From positions 1-64,000 of the forward strand of contig JAAOMR010000081.1 of NCBI GenBank assembly GCA_018853935.1: a stretch of 64,000 nucleotides of DNA, written 5' to 3'. Positions 27,870-36,350 of the stretch are shown here, one piece after another. How positions within the stretch are numbered: the first letter of the stretch is position 1; each line of letters begins with the position of its first letter. Made by a program: the position numbers and the translations under genes. This DNA is from Acidithiobacillus ferrivorans. Lineage in GTDB: Bacteria > Pseudomonadota > Gammaproteobacteria > Acidithiobacillales > Acidithiobacillaceae. The notes under the pieces were generated by a model. The model was not told the origin of the DNA. It was given only the letters and a program-made list of their open reading frames with translations, and did no database searches.

Positions 27870-28406
27870 ATGAGCACCAAAATCTATAACGGATTTTCTG
27901 TGGCAACAGACTCCGCCGTGGGCCTAATGAATCTGGTCGACGGTTTCCGTCCTTATGTGCAAGCGGAAGGGCAGAAAATGCTCAACCGTTTCTTGCGGAA
28001 AACCGAGACAACAGAGGACCCATTTCGAGGCTGGAGCGCATGGATGGAGTTGCGTGCCGCGACCGTGGATAAGGGCCTACGTGCCCCAGGGGTGGATGCC
28101 GACTTTCAGTTGGTGTTCTTTCCTGACGGAGATAGGTTTCTGGGAATTGCATTCACCGAGCATCGCCGGTGGTTACGGCATTGGCTCCGGCAGCCGTTGG
28201 TGAGCGAGTACCGTTACTGGAACAACACCGACCAACCGAGTGGTATTTCCCGAAAAGAATGGGAACGGCGGGCAGAAGTTTGGAACCGCGTTTTAGGCTT
28301 GGATACCCCCGCTACACGGGGGTTCACCATTACCTTGCATGAGATTGGCGGGCCTTTTCCGCAACACAAAGCTGATCTGAAACGAAAACAAATGGGGATA
28401 ACGTGA
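27870..28406 (+). CDS. hypothetical protein
   Basis: 178 residues, start at 27870 one base after the previous stop. Trp/Arg-rich middle (HRRWLRHWLRQPLVSEYRYW). No motif recognised. Ends with a GTGA overlap. Confidence 0.6.
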   Translation: MSTKIYNGFSVATDSAVGLMNLVDGFRPYVQAEGQKMLNRFLRKTETTEDPFRGWSAWMELRAATVDKGLRAPGVDADFQLVFFPDGDRFLGIAFTEHRRWLRHWLRQPLVSEYRYWNNTDQPSGISRKEWERRAEVWNRVLGLDTPATRGFTITLHEIGGPFPQHKADLKRKQMGIT

Positions 28407-28714
28407 AAGACAAACACACTGCCACGCCCGTTGAGACCCTGCAGGAACGCCTGGTGAGCACGCTTGCCGCCGCTGACAAGGTGTCCGTAAAGCAGATAGC
28501 GGTATCTACCGCTGACCTTAAATTGTTGCTTGACCTGAGTCATGGGTATGCGGCGGGTATCCGTGACGCTGCCGATGTGGCCTTCAAATTGCCAAACTCA
28601 ACTCAGTGGCAGGAAATCACCGAACGACTGACAGATCAAAACACACAGGCACTGGCCTGGCGAACCAGTGCGGCGATTTTGGAATTACTGGACAACAAAG
28701 GTGTGACTGCATGA
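28403..28714 (+). CDS. small hypothetical protein
   Basis: 103 residues from a GTG start in a GTGA overlap. Helical, Ala-rich. No family recognised. Confidence 0.55.
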   Translation: MKDKHTATPVETLQERLVSTLAAADKVSVKQIAVSTADLKLLLDLSHGYAAGIRDAADVAFKLPNSTQWQEITERLTDQNTQALAWRTSAAILELLDNKGVTA

Positions 28715-28986
28715 GCACCGTGGAGACACTTATAACTTCAAATGTTTGGGTAGAGCGTGGTGAAGATATGAGCACCACTGGCCGCCTACGGCTGATGCGC
28801 CAGGAAGATGGTGATATGTGCGTTGCCGTTATTGATGAAAGAGGGCGTGTTGCAAGTGTTGAATTCTGTACGCCGCTGCGGGGCGGCGGCCGTTCACCTC
28901 GAACGTTTGCGGCTTTGCGCGCATTGGCGCAAGCCATTGTCGAAGATAACGCGGACGTACCGATGAATGACAGAGCATTAATTTGA
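28711..28986 (+). CDS. small hypothetical protein
   Basis: 91 residues, start fixed by the ATGA overlap at 28711. Beta-rich middle (RLRLMRQEDGDMCVAVIDER) and Ala-rich C-terminus. The -35 of the next promoter lies over its stop codon. Confidence 0.55.
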   Translation: MSTVETLITSNVWVERGEDMSTTGRLRLMRQEDGDMCVAVIDERGRVASVEFCTPLRGGGRSPRTFAALRALAQAIVEDNADVPMNDRALI

Positions 28987-29011
28987 CAGCATGGTAGGCT
29001 GGTTACATAAG
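28983..29011 (+). promoter_or_regulatory. promoter resembling the operator family but without the palindrome
   Basis: -35 TTGACA at 28983-28988. At the spacing where the other five sites carry their core, this one has GTTACATAAG (compare GTTATATAAT at 41900), giving a weak -10 CATAAG (29006-29011). The flanking palindrome arms are absent, so it may escape the shared control. AGGAGG and ATG 29028 follow. Confidence 0.5.
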
Positions 29012-29027
29012 CAGGAGGAAATTAAGC

Positions 29028-29548
29028 ATGGCAAAATCATATCTGGCCAACGCACACCTGGCCGTCGTTGAAAGCACCGAGACAGGGTTGTTTCATGGCG
29101 CAGTCTACCGTAATCATCCAACGCCGAGCGGATCTGACCGATGGCTGCTATCCGTCACAATGAATGAGGGATTCTTGTCTCCAAGAAAAGCCCCCTTGCG
29201 GTCAACGCCGCATTCCCGGAGATCAGGCCATTAGAATTGCCTGCGGTAACCGATGACGACGATTGCTCTATGGAGGTGTCTCTGCCTGTCGGCGCATTGC
29301 TAACGTGGCTTACCCAAAACAAGAAACGCTTGGGCGACAGTGAACCTCAAATTGTGGAAGTTCGGCAATACAACGCCATTGATGCGCCGCTATTGGATAT
29401 TCCGATTACGCCTCGCCAGTTAATGCATTTGGAGCGAACGCAACAGGTGGTGCATGAATCCTCTTCTGGCAATGATCCAGAGTTGAATTATCGTTATGAC
29501 CATTATCTGGTGATGCCGACTGGCATAGATTTGGTTGTTGCCGGATGA
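29028..29548 (+). pseudogene. hypothetical gene split by an apparent one-base frameshift
   Basis: Frame 1 runs 29028-29234 (68 codons). Frame 2 is open from the TGA at 29165-29167 to 29548 and lacks its own ribosome site. Switching frame near the GAGGGATT at 29166-29173 joins VTMNEG to ILVSKKSPLAVNAAFPEIRP and gives one protein of about 170 residues. The tail of frame 1 after the switch point (RKAPLRSTPHSRRSGH) looks like out-of-frame sequence. It could be a mutation, a sequencing error, or programmed slippage. The downstream gene overlaps by ATGA, as expected for the joined gene. Function unknown. Confidence 0.65.
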
Positions 29549-30087
29549 CCGAACAATCCGCCACTCAAATTCAGGACGTGATAACCGCGATCCTGGACGC
29601 TACCGATCAGGACAAAATAGCCTTATTCACATCGCTTTTGGACCATCCAACACTGCAGGAGGCCCAGACCTTCGCGCGGGACGGGCAGGCCGAGCGGTTT
29701 CTTTACGCGCTTCCATATCCATTGGAACGGGTGGTCGATGGATTGCTCCAGACTGTCCTCCCGGGAAAACGAGAAGCACAGTTCATCCTGCGGCAGTATC
29801 GGTTTCTGAACGTCCACTTTCAAAAAATCATCCAGCGGCTGGAGGGGTTTGGCTGTAGCGGGGACAAATCACGGACCATCCTGGACCGTCTGTTACAGTA
29901 TTACCTGACCGGGAAGGAAGTGGTGTTCGACCCGGGTGAGCAGTACACCTTCGGGCACCCGACCGTGGTGTTTACGACGCATCGGGAGATTGTGGAGTTT
30001 TTTGAAGGGCTGTACGCCTTGTATTATGGGAATCCGGAGGGGTATTTGAAGGCTCTCAAAAACACACTGGAGATCACGTCGATTTGA
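29545..30087 (+). CDS. hypothetical protein
   Basis: 180 residues, start fixed by the ATGA overlap. Acidic N-terminus, helical; contains KREAQFILRQYRFLNVHFQK. No family recognised. It is coupled by TTGA to the methyltransferase gene. Confidence 0.6.
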   Translation: MTEQSATQIQDVITAILDATDQDKIALFTSLLDHPTLQEAQTFARDGQAERFLYALPYPLERVVDGLLQTVLPGKREAQFILRQYRFLNVHFQKIIQRLEGFGCSGDKSRTILDRLLQYYLTGKEVVFDPGEQYTFGHPTVVFTTHREIVEFFEGLYALYYGNPEGYLKALKNTLEITSI

Positions 30088-31319
30088 ACGCGCAACCCCA
30101 ACAAATAAGCCTGTTTGCCGAGATCGCCAGCGCTTACGCCGGGTCTCCGTGTGGCGTTCTGGATAACGATTCGCTCTACTCAACTGTGGCCGCGCGCATT
30201 GGTACGACACCCGAAGCCCTGGACGCACGGACACCTATCGGCCGTGCCGGCGTCTTGCGATCCACCGTCAAGCGCAAAATTCGCTGGTACCAGCAGACGC
30301 TCAAACAAATGGGGATTATCGAGCATGTACCCGGTGAGCGTGGTGTTTGGCAACTTTCTGAAAATGCCGGAAAGGATCTGCACCGGGCGGCAAGCGGCGT
30401 AAAGCTGGTGGCCTTCAGCACTGAGTTGGGCGTGGCGATTTGGGGGAATCATCAGGACATATTCCGCCAGATCGACGAACCGATAGCCCTGTGCATCAGT
30501 TCGCCACCCTATCCATTGCGCAAAGCACGCGCTTACGGCGGCCCCGATGAGCGGCAGTATGTGGATTTTATCTGCGAAGCCTTAGAGCCGATTGTTCGCA
30601 GCCTGATTCCAGGTGGAAGTATCGTACTCAACGTCAGCGGGGATGTCTTTGAACCTAAAAAGCCCAGCCGGTCACTGTATCTGGAACGACTGGTCCTGGC
30701 TCTGCATGATCGGCTGGGTCTTGCCCTCATGGATCGCATTCCTTGGGTGAATTATAGCAAGCCACCAGCACCGACCCATTGGGCTTGCGTCAACCGAGTG
30801 CAACTCACCACCGCGTATGAACCCTTGTACTGGTTCACCAATGATCCAGACCTGGTTCGGTCGGACAACCGGCGTGTTCTGGAGGCCCATACGGCGCGGC
30901 ATCAACGCCTTATGGCCTCGGGCGGGGATGGGCGTAACGTGGTTTATGGTGATGGGGCTTACCGCATTCGGCCGGACAGCTTTGGGCGGGTGACCGCGGG
31001 ACGCATACCGCGCAACGTCCTTGAGCGCGGCCATGCCTGCAGTGATACCGCAGCATACCGGCGACATGCCAAGGCCCTGGTGATGCCGACCCATGGTGCC
31101 ATGCAGCCGACCAGTATTCCGGATTTTTTCATTCGGTTTCTTACTGAACCCGGTGATCTGGTGGTGGACCCGTTTGGGGGGACCGTGAAAACCGGCCTGG
31201 CCGCCGAACGGCTGGGGCGTCGATGGCTGGTGACGGAATTGATGTTCGAGTATTTGCGTGGGGCTGGAGAGATGTTTCGCGGATTTTCAGGCTTCTCCCT
31301 GCACGCGGGTTTAATTTGA
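30084..31319 (+). CDS. DNA methyltransferase, beta-class (SPPY, probably N4-cytosine)
   Basis: 411 residues from a TTG start in a TTGA overlap. The catalytic motif IV SPPYPL lies near residue 140. The AdoMet-binding motif I VVDPFGGTVKTGLAAERLG lies near residue 360, after the target-recognition region, which is the permuted order of beta-class amino methyltransferases. Residues 1-110 look like a helix-turn-helix N-terminal extension (RKIRWYQQTLKQMGIIEHV). No restriction endonuclease gene is adjacent, so an orphan, self-protecting or regulatory role is likely. Confidence 0.88.
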   Translation: MNAQPQQISLFAEIASAYAGSPCGVLDNDSLYSTVAARIGTTPEALDARTPIGRAGVLRSTVKRKIRWYQQTLKQMGIIEHVPGERGVWQLSENAGKDLHRAASGVKLVAFSTELGVAIWGNHQDIFRQIDEPIALCISSPPYPLRKARAYGGPDERQYVDFICEALEPIVRSLIPGGSIVLNVSGDVFEPKKPSRSLYLERLVLALHDRLGLALMDRIPWVNYSKPPAPTHWACVNRVQLTTAYEPLYWFTNDPDLVRSDNRRVLEAHTARHQRLMASGGDGRNVVYGDGAYRIRPDSFGRVTAGRIPRNVLERGHACSDTAAYRRHAKALVMPTHGAMQPTSIPDFFIRFLTEPGDLVVDPFGGTVKTGLAAERLGRRWLVTELMFEYLRGAGEMFRGFSGFSLHAGLI

Positions 31320-31350
31320 CACCATAGTATGATTGTTATATACTATTCAT
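31316..31350 (+). promoter_or_regulatory. sigma70-like promoter with palindromic operator, site B
   Basis: -35 TTGACA (31316-31321), 17-bp spacer, -10 TATACT (31339-31344). Palindrome ATGATT (31329-31334), N10, ATTCAT (31345-31350). The -35 lies over the methyltransferase stop codon. Transcription would start about 20 nt before the gene at 31372. Confidence 0.87.
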
Positions 31351-31371
31351 ATATGGATGGGGTGGCGAAAC

Positions 31372-31908
31372 ATGGATCGGCATATCGTAAAAGAGCGCTG
31401 TTCGGTTTGTTGCGGGATCGTCTATGCCGACCAAGGTTATCATAGCATATCCATGGATCACTATGATTGCCATGCGGGAGGGAAGCGCGTCATTGACACG
31501 AAGGTACTCATGGAAAGTGCCATCGCAAAAGGTGACAAAGCCATGGGCTCCTTGCTGGGGACAGTTGGTCTAAAAGCAAAGAAACCCAGGGCCAGAGCAG
31601 GGACCGGCGCACTGGCGCAACACGTAAAGCAGTTGGTCATTAACGCCCTGGAAGAGAAGTTCGGGGAACCCGTGACTCGTGCCAACCTTTGGCTACAGGA
31701 AGGCGACTACCGAGGACCGAAGTGGGACCTGGATAGCTGGGGAGTGAATGCTGTTGTGGGTACCGGAACTGTGCTGATTTGTTGCAGCAGTCTGGCTCCA
31801 ATGGGTGATTATCGACGCTGCAAAACAGTGTGCCTTGGGCATGATGATGTCCATAGTGATGATCGTGGCTATGCTATTTCTGTGCCAAATGAGCCAACTA
31901 AACCATGA
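31372..31908 (+). CDS. hypothetical protein with N-terminal zinc-binding cysteines
   Basis: 178 residues. CSVCCG (near residues 10-15) with a later H..D..H...DCH give a possible zinc site. The middle is basic (LKAKKPRARAGTGALAQHVK). The start is the first ATG behind operator site B. Function unknown. Confidence 0.6.
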   Translation: MDRHIVKERCSVCCGIVYADQGYHSISMDHYDCHAGGKRVIDTKVLMESAIAKGDKAMGSLLGTVGLKAKKPRARAGTGALAQHVKQLVINALEEKFGEPVTRANLWLQEGDYRGPKWDLDSWGVNAVVGTGTVLICCSSLAPMGDYRRCKTVCLGHDDVHSDDRGYAISVPNEPTKP

Positions 31909-32036
31909 GCATGCGCACTGTAAGATTGGTATCCCTAACGATTCTCAATGTGACGGCCATCGCCTTGTTTTTGGTCTTGCGATTGGTTGATCGCCACTCA
32001 CTTTTTGGGTCCATGGTGTTACTACAGGCGCAATAA
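31905..32036 (+). CDS. small membrane protein (43 residues)
   Basis: ATG 31905 overlaps the previous stop (ATGA); TAA 32034-32036. One hydrophobic helix (LTILNVTAIALFLVL) then a short polar tail. Coupled start and amphipathic layout support it. Confidence 0.5.
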   Translation: MSMRTVRLVSLTILNVTAIALFLVLRLVDRHSLFGSMVLLQAQ

Positions 32037-32038
32037 CC

Positions 32039-32128
32039 ATGGGGCTGCTTTTCGCGGGCTTCCTCGCGGAGAAAACGATCATTGATCATGAGATACTGAA
32101 AGGACAAGGAAGCACCGATCATGAGTAA
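32039..32128 (+). CDS. possible 29-residue small protein
   Basis: ATG 32039 to TAA 32126-32128, 3 nt after the previous stop. MGLLFAGFLAEKTIIDHEIL... Too short to judge; listed because it continues the tight gene spacing. Confidence 0.3.
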   Translation: MGLLFAGFLAEKTIIDHEILKGQGSTDHE

Positions 32129-32179
32129 CAAACATCAAGAGGGTCAATGGGCAACTGGATGAGAAGGAGAATTGCGAAT

Positions 32180-32482
32180 ATGGGGAACAGGATGAATAAA
32201 CAGCAGGCAGACATAGACTTTGCGGTAACCGTTGTGCCAAAACCTGATCCCAATATCCACAACGACGGATTGTCAGGACTGGTGCATCTTGATAGCGCGT
32301 ATCGCAATCTGGATAGCCATCCGGATATCGCCAAACACCGGCCGCAATCGGCCTATGGATCGTGTTATCTGGCGAAATTCGACAAATCTCCTTATTTTTC
32401 CTGGATAAAACCGATAGCTGGCGGCATGTATCGATCAACTGATCCCGTGTTTATTGTAGAAAAGGCGGTTTGTCATGAGTGA
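32180..32482 (+). CDS. hypothetical protein
   Basis: 100 residues. AAGGAG 10 nt upstream favours ATG 32180 over 32147 and 32192. Contains LAKFDKSPYFSWIKPIAGGM. No family recognised. Its end overlaps the next gene by 8 nt. Confidence 0.55.
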   Translation: MGNRMNKQQADIDFAVTVVPKPDPNIHNDGLSGLVHLDSAYRNLDSHPDIAKHRPQSAYGSCYLAKFDKSPYFSWIKPIAGGMYRSTDPVFIVEKAVCHE

Positions 32483-33461
32483 CAAAACCGGCATCGCCTG
32501 GACCGACGCATCATGGAATCCCGTCACGGGATGCACGAAAGTATCCCAAGGCTGCAAGCACTGCTACGCGGAGCGGGAGTGGGCACGTCTTTCCGCAAAC
32601 CCCAAGGCCACGACCTATTACGGGCGGGCATTCACCGATGTAGCCTGCCACGAAGACCGCCTGGATCAGCCCTTGCGCTGGAACAAGCCGCGCATGATCT
32701 TTGTGAATTCCATGTCCGACTTGTTCCATGAGGACGTGCCAGACGACTTCATCGACAAGGTGTTCGCGGTCATGGCCCTGGCTGAACAGCATGTTTTCCA
32801 GGTGCTCACCAAAAGACCGGAACGGATGCTCGCCTATCTGACCACCAAAAACAGGGAAGATATTATCGGCGAAAAAGCCATGCCCACCGTGAGCAAAGAT
32901 GACTTCGGGATCTTGGAGTGGCCGCTTCCGAATGTCTGGCTGGGCGTATCCGTAGAGGATCAAGCCACCGCTGATGCGCGTATACCTTTGCTGTTGCAAA
33001 CGCCGGCCGCAGTCCGCTGGGTGAGCGCGGAGCCGTTGTTGGGGCCTATCGAAATAGGTTTTGCCCTGCCGTGGGAACGGACTGGACCAGCCTGGAAACA
33101 AACGTTGGAGTGGGTGGTTTGTGGGGGTGAGTCTGGCCCCGAATCGAGAGTCATGGAAGCGGAGTGGGTACGGGCGCTGCGGGATCAATGTGCCGCTGCT
33201 GATGTGCCGTTTTTCATGAAGCAGTTGGGGTACCGCTACATGGACGCGGCACAGCGCGTTATGGGTGCCGGTTGCCGCGACAGCATACGATTCCCGCGTG
33301 ATCCGGTGAGAGAGGATTCGTGCTGGTCGGCGGAAACCGGCGGATACGGGATCTACCGTATCAAACGGTTGGCACATCGCGCCGGTGCTGACATGGCCGA
33401 ATGGCCGAAGGATTTGCGGGTGCGAGAGTGGCCCGTCGCTCTCAATAATGTGTCTGTTTGA
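32475..33461 (+). CDS. phage Gp37/Gp68 family (DUF5131-type) radical-SAM-like protein
   Basis: 328 residues. The N-terminus TGIAWTDASWNPVTGCTKVS then QGCKHCYAE is the signature of the phage Gp37/Gp68 family; the C-x6-C-x2-C spacing suggests an iron-sulfur site like radical SAM enzymes. MSDLFHEDVPDDFI, VFQVLTKRPERM, NVWLGVSVEDQ and WVVCGGESGP are further family blocks. The family is common in phages and mobile elements, and its reaction is, to my knowledge, not settled. Full length. Confidence 0.9.
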   Translation: MSDKTGIAWTDASWNPVTGCTKVSQGCKHCYAEREWARLSANPKATTYYGRAFTDVACHEDRLDQPLRWNKPRMIFVNSMSDLFHEDVPDDFIDKVFAVMALAEQHVFQVLTKRPERMLAYLTTKNREDIIGEKAMPTVSKDDFGILEWPLPNVWLGVSVEDQATADARIPLLLQTPAAVRWVSAEPLLGPIEIGFALPWERTGPAWKQTLEWVVCGGESGPESRVMEAEWVRALRDQCAAADVPFFMKQLGYRYMDAAQRVMGAGCRDSIRFPRDPVREDSCWSAETGGYGIYRIKRLAHRAGADMAEWPKDLRVREWPVALNNVSV

Positions 33462-33482
33462 TCAGGTTGAATGGAGGTTGTT

Positions 33483-33998
33483 ATGGAAAATGTCATTGAG
33501 AAACAAGCAGTAGATTTCGTGAACATTGTGGAAAACAGACTTGATCTCGCAGCAATCAACCCCAGAAACGGGCCTCAGTTCAGCCCGAATCTGCACCGGT
33601 TTTTGAGAAATCGGGGAAAGGCATGGGCGAATACTTGCCGGGTCTTTCGTGATGCTGACAATGTCTTGTGGATTGGATCGCTAGATTACGGCTGGCTGCA
33701 CGGCGCACGGCTTATGGGCGTGCTTTGTCACGGCACACTGGAGCGGGTGATGGCACACGTGCCCAGCATTGGTTTCCGTGGCGATCTGCAAGAAATCACC
33801 AGCTTCTGGGCGGATTATATGCGCATTGGCCGTTGCGCGCTCGATCCTGAGCACCAGAAGTCGTTTGTCGGCGATGAAACGCGCTGGGCGGTCAGCGATG
33901 ATGGTCATCACCGGTCGTGCTTGTGGTGCGGAAACGCACATCAGAAGCTGGAGACATGGGTGGAGCAGGTGCAGCATGAGCGGTGGGCGGCACTATGA
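33483..33998 (+). CDS. hypothetical protein with C-terminal Cys/His cluster
   Basis: About 171 residues. GGAGG decides for ATG 33483 rather than 33471. The C-terminus DDGHHRSCLWCGNAHQK could bind zinc. No family recognised. Overlaps the next gene by ATGA. Confidence 0.6.
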   Translation: MENVIEKQAVDFVNIVENRLDLAAINPRNGPQFSPNLHRFLRNRGKAWANTCRVFRDADNVLWIGSLDYGWLHGARLMGVLCHGTLERVMAHVPSIGFRGDLQEITSFWADYMRIGRCALDPEHQKSFVGDETRWAVSDDGHHRSCLWCGNAHQKLETWVEQVQHERWAAL

Positions 33999-34315
33999 AC
34001 AGGGTCCTTTGGTTTGCAGTGCTTTTTGTGCTTGTGGCGAACTTGCTGCTGACGATCTGGAAGCGGATGCAAGCACAGCGGAGACGAGCGCATGCCCTAG
34101 ATGTGTTGAAAACACATGGTCTTACTCCTGTGCTGTACATCCCAACAGTCGGTGTTGAAGATGCGGATTTGCGAAAAGCGCTCGATGAGTTTGCATTTAG
34201 TGGGCAGGTCATTCTGACTAGTGATGGCACGGTAGTGGGAGGGGTTGCGGGGTCCGCGGCGATAGGGCCTCTTCCTCATTTGATGCCTGTCGTTCCAAAC
34301 ACTGGCAAGGTTTAA
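33995..34315 (+). CDS. small membrane-anchored protein
   Basis: 106 residues from the ATGA start. One N-terminal membrane helix (VLWFAVLFVLVANLLLTIW) then a basic stretch and a small soluble domain ending GGVAGSAAIGPLPHLMPV. Directly precedes the AAA+ ATPase gene, so a membrane partner for it is conceivable. Confidence 0.6.
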   Translation: MNRVLWFAVLFVLVANLLLTIWKRMQAQRRRAHALDVLKTHGLTPVLYIPTVGVEDADLRKALDEFAFSGQVILTSDGTVVGGVAGSAAIGPLPHLMPVVPNTGKV

Positions 34316-34316
34316 C

Positions 34317-35486
34317 GTGGCAAAGTCTGACGAAATCTTCGCCCTGGCGCGGGCAGCACTCTATCGCGATCATGCGAAGGCATTGGCCACCGTATGCTGC
34401 ATAGCCGCGAACGAGGCTGAAAACTCGGCCCTGAAGAAACGGCTGCAAGGGTTGATAGACGTCCAAAGCCGGAACCCTTCTTCGGAGGACAATATTCGGC
34501 TGGACAACGGCCTGGAAAAGTTAGTCCAACTCCAGTCACCGACGCACGACCTGGCCCAGGTGGTGTTGTCTGCTGACATGCGACTGCGAGTGACGGACCT
34601 GTTGGCCGAGCAGCGTTACGCCGATGCCCTGGCAGCCCACAACCTGTATCCCCGGAACCGGCTCTTGCTCATGGGGCCGCCCGGCACCGGAAAGACGGTA
34701 CTGGCAGGCGCCATCGCCAAGGATCTGTGTTTGCCGTTCCTCGTGGTGGATTACAGTAGCCTGATCACCTCCTACATGGGCGAAACGGGCGCAAAGATCA
34801 CCAAACTGCTGAACGGGTTGGCCGGGCAGCCGTGCGTGCTCTTCCTGGATGAAATGGAGACGATCCTGGCGGAACGGTCGGGCGACTCTGGACGGAGCGA
34901 TGTGGGCGAACAGGCCCGTATCGTATCCACCCTGCTGCTGGCCATGGACCGTCTTGACCACCGCATATTGTTTGTGGGCGCCACGAACCATCCGGACATG
35001 CTGGACCGGGCGGTGCGGCGGCGGTTCGACATGGAGATCGACATGCCGCTGGCGACGGAAGATGCCGTGCATGCGCTGGTCAAGAGCCTTTCCGCGCGGC
35101 ACCCAGGGCTGCCCATTGCCGATTTCCTGCCTGCCCAGTGCGACGCAGTTGTAGGACGATCCTTGGCGGATCTGGAGCGGGATGCATTGAGCCGGGCGCG
35201 GGAATGGGTGACCAGGAAAGCCGCCAAGCTGAACATCTCGCCTGCTGAACAGGAGAGGCTCCAGCACAGCCATGATGATAAAGGCAAGGAAGATACCCGC
35301 CTCCTCTATGATCAAGCGGTAGCTCTCGTTACCAGCAGTCGCAAAGCGAGCATCTCTTACGTGCAAAGGCAACTCAATGTGGGCTATAACCGGGCCGCCC
35401 GCATGATCGAAGAGATGGAGCGGACTGGTGTAGTCGGCCCCATGCACTGCGACGGGCACAGAGAAGTCTATGCGGCAGAGGGTTAA
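34317..35486 (+). CDS. AAA+ ATPase fused to an FtsK-gamma DNA-binding domain
   Basis: 389 residues, GTG start 1 nt after the previous stop. The N-terminal ~115 residues are helical. Walker A GPPGTGKT is at about 120-127, the pore-loop-like YMGETGAK follows, Walker B CVLFLDEME is near 180, and VGATNHPDMLDRAVRRRFDM gives sensor 1 and arginine fingers as in FtsH/proteasome-type AAA+ ATPases. Residues about 325-389 (LLYDQAVALVTSSRKASISY, VQRQLNVGYNRAARMIEEME, GVVGPMHCDGHREV) closely match the FtsK gamma winged helix that reads KOPS on the chromosome. FtsK itself has a RecA-type motor, so this pairing is unusual. Confidence 0.9.
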   Translation: MAKSDEIFALARAALYRDHAKALATVCCIAANEAENSALKKRLQGLIDVQSRNPSSEDNIRLDNGLEKLVQLQSPTHDLAQVVLSADMRLRVTDLLAEQRYADALAAHNLYPRNRLLLMGPPGTGKTVLAGAIAKDLCLPFLVVDYSSLITSYMGETGAKITKLLNGLAGQPCVLFLDEMETILAERSGDSGRSDVGEQARIVSTLLLAMDRLDHRILFVGATNHPDMLDRAVRRRFDMEIDMPLATEDAVHALVKSLSARHPGLPIADFLPAQCDAVVGRSLADLERDALSRAREWVTRKAAKLNISPAEQERLQHSHDDKGKEDTRLLYDQAVALVTSSRKASISYVQRQLNVGYNRAARMIEEMERTGVVGPMHCDGHREVYAAEG

Positions 35487-35487
35487 T

Positions 35488-35808
35488 ATGAAGAACAGAT
35501 CCAACCTTTCCGATGACCTTTTCAACGCGCTGTCTTCGCAGGGGAGAGCGTGCGCCAACAGGGCGGCGCATCCTCGCAACGAGCGCGTCCCTGTCGTCGA
35601 TGTCACCGCCGATACCATGTGGAATTATGAGTACCAAGCCAAGAATTCTGATGCTACCGAGATACTCGCAAGCGATTCTCTGCGTAAGCTCAAGATGACC
35701 GTGAGTGATCGCGGCTGGAGGATGGCCTGGATCACCGCGAGGAATGGCATGCTGAGTATAGGGCAGCGCTGTGTTTATGAGTACCCTTTCTTGCCGCGCA
35801 AACGTTGA
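35488..35808 (+). CDS. small hypothetical protein
   Basis: 106 residues, ATG 35488 chosen over 35470 because GAGGG precedes it. Basic, no domain recognised. A ~35-bp copy of the neighbouring ATPase gene lies just downstream. Confidence 0.5.
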   Translation: MKNRSNLSDDLFNALSSQGRACANRAAHPRNERVPVVDVTADTMWNYEYQAKNSDATEILASDSLRKLKMTVSDRGWRMAWITARNGMLSIGQRCVYEYPFLPRKR

Positions 35809-35837
35809 CTCCTTTGACGATCTCAAGCCTGCGTCTG

Positions 35838-35876
35838 CGCGATGCGAGGGAATGGGTGACCAAGAACGCCGCCGAG
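35838..35876 (+). repeat. short duplicated fragment of the AAA+ gene
   Basis: GGGAATGGGTGACCA then a near-identical AA.GCCGCC.AG repeats bases of about 35199-35231, and in one frame it still reads AREWVTKNAAE against AREWVTRKAAK in the ATPase. It appears to be a remnant of a partial tandem duplication. Confidence 0.6.
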
Positions 35877-35895
35877 ATGGTTATGGAGAGATGCT

Positions 35896-36069
35896 ATGGT
35901 TTCTGACCGCGTGTTGTCTGATGAAGAAATTATCGACATTGTTATTGGTTACGTTCTCGGATTTGAGAAGGTCTTGACTGAAACTGGGATGGAAGGGGAT
36001 GACTTGGCAGAGTTGCTTCTCAACAACAACGTCGAGAAATGCGAAAATTGTGATTGGTTTACTGAAAGT
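35896..36069 (+). pseudogene. zinc-ribbon gene, 5' part, interrupted by the IscB element
   Basis: ATG 35896 with GGAGA 7 nt upstream encodes 58 native codons ending CENCDWFTES. The frame then enters the left end of the IscB element and stops after 12 foreign codons. The matching 3' part lies at 38992-39057 and restores the second CxxC. Rejoined, the two give a 79-residue acidic protein with one zinc ribbon. See findings. Confidence 0.7.
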
Positions 36070-36350
36070 TGTCAATCACCCCGTCCTGAAGGGCGGGGCT
36101 TGTAGTGGAGCGCGACTACAGGTGCCGTTGAGTTTACGGCGTGATTGGACAGGGGAATGAAACAGGTCACGAAACTGACGCTGCCGGGCGAGATCCCAAC
36201 TCGGCGAGACAGGTGGTGAAATCCCCCGCTGTGAGAGTCGTTCACGGGACCTGTTGCGTTTGTCGAAAGACAAGCGCGCCCCAGGGAAACGTACCGCACT
36301 TATTGTGCGCCAGATCGTAGGCGTCTGAGGACGGTTAAAGGAGATTGAAG
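36070..36350 (+). ncRNA. omega-RNA (HEARO) of the IscB element
   Basis: The ~280-nt region between the element end and iscB contains no gene but several strong stems: CCCCGTCC/GGGCGGGG at 36079-36098, a structured G/C-rich middle, and a 3' part TTGTGCGCCAGATCGTAGGC. Position immediately upstream of iscB, and conservation in a second diverged copy at 56432-56615, support an RNA gene. In known IscB systems this RNA guides the nuclease with a spacer taken from the sequence just upstream of the element. The assignment rests on context and structure, not on a covariance search. Confidence 0.8.
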
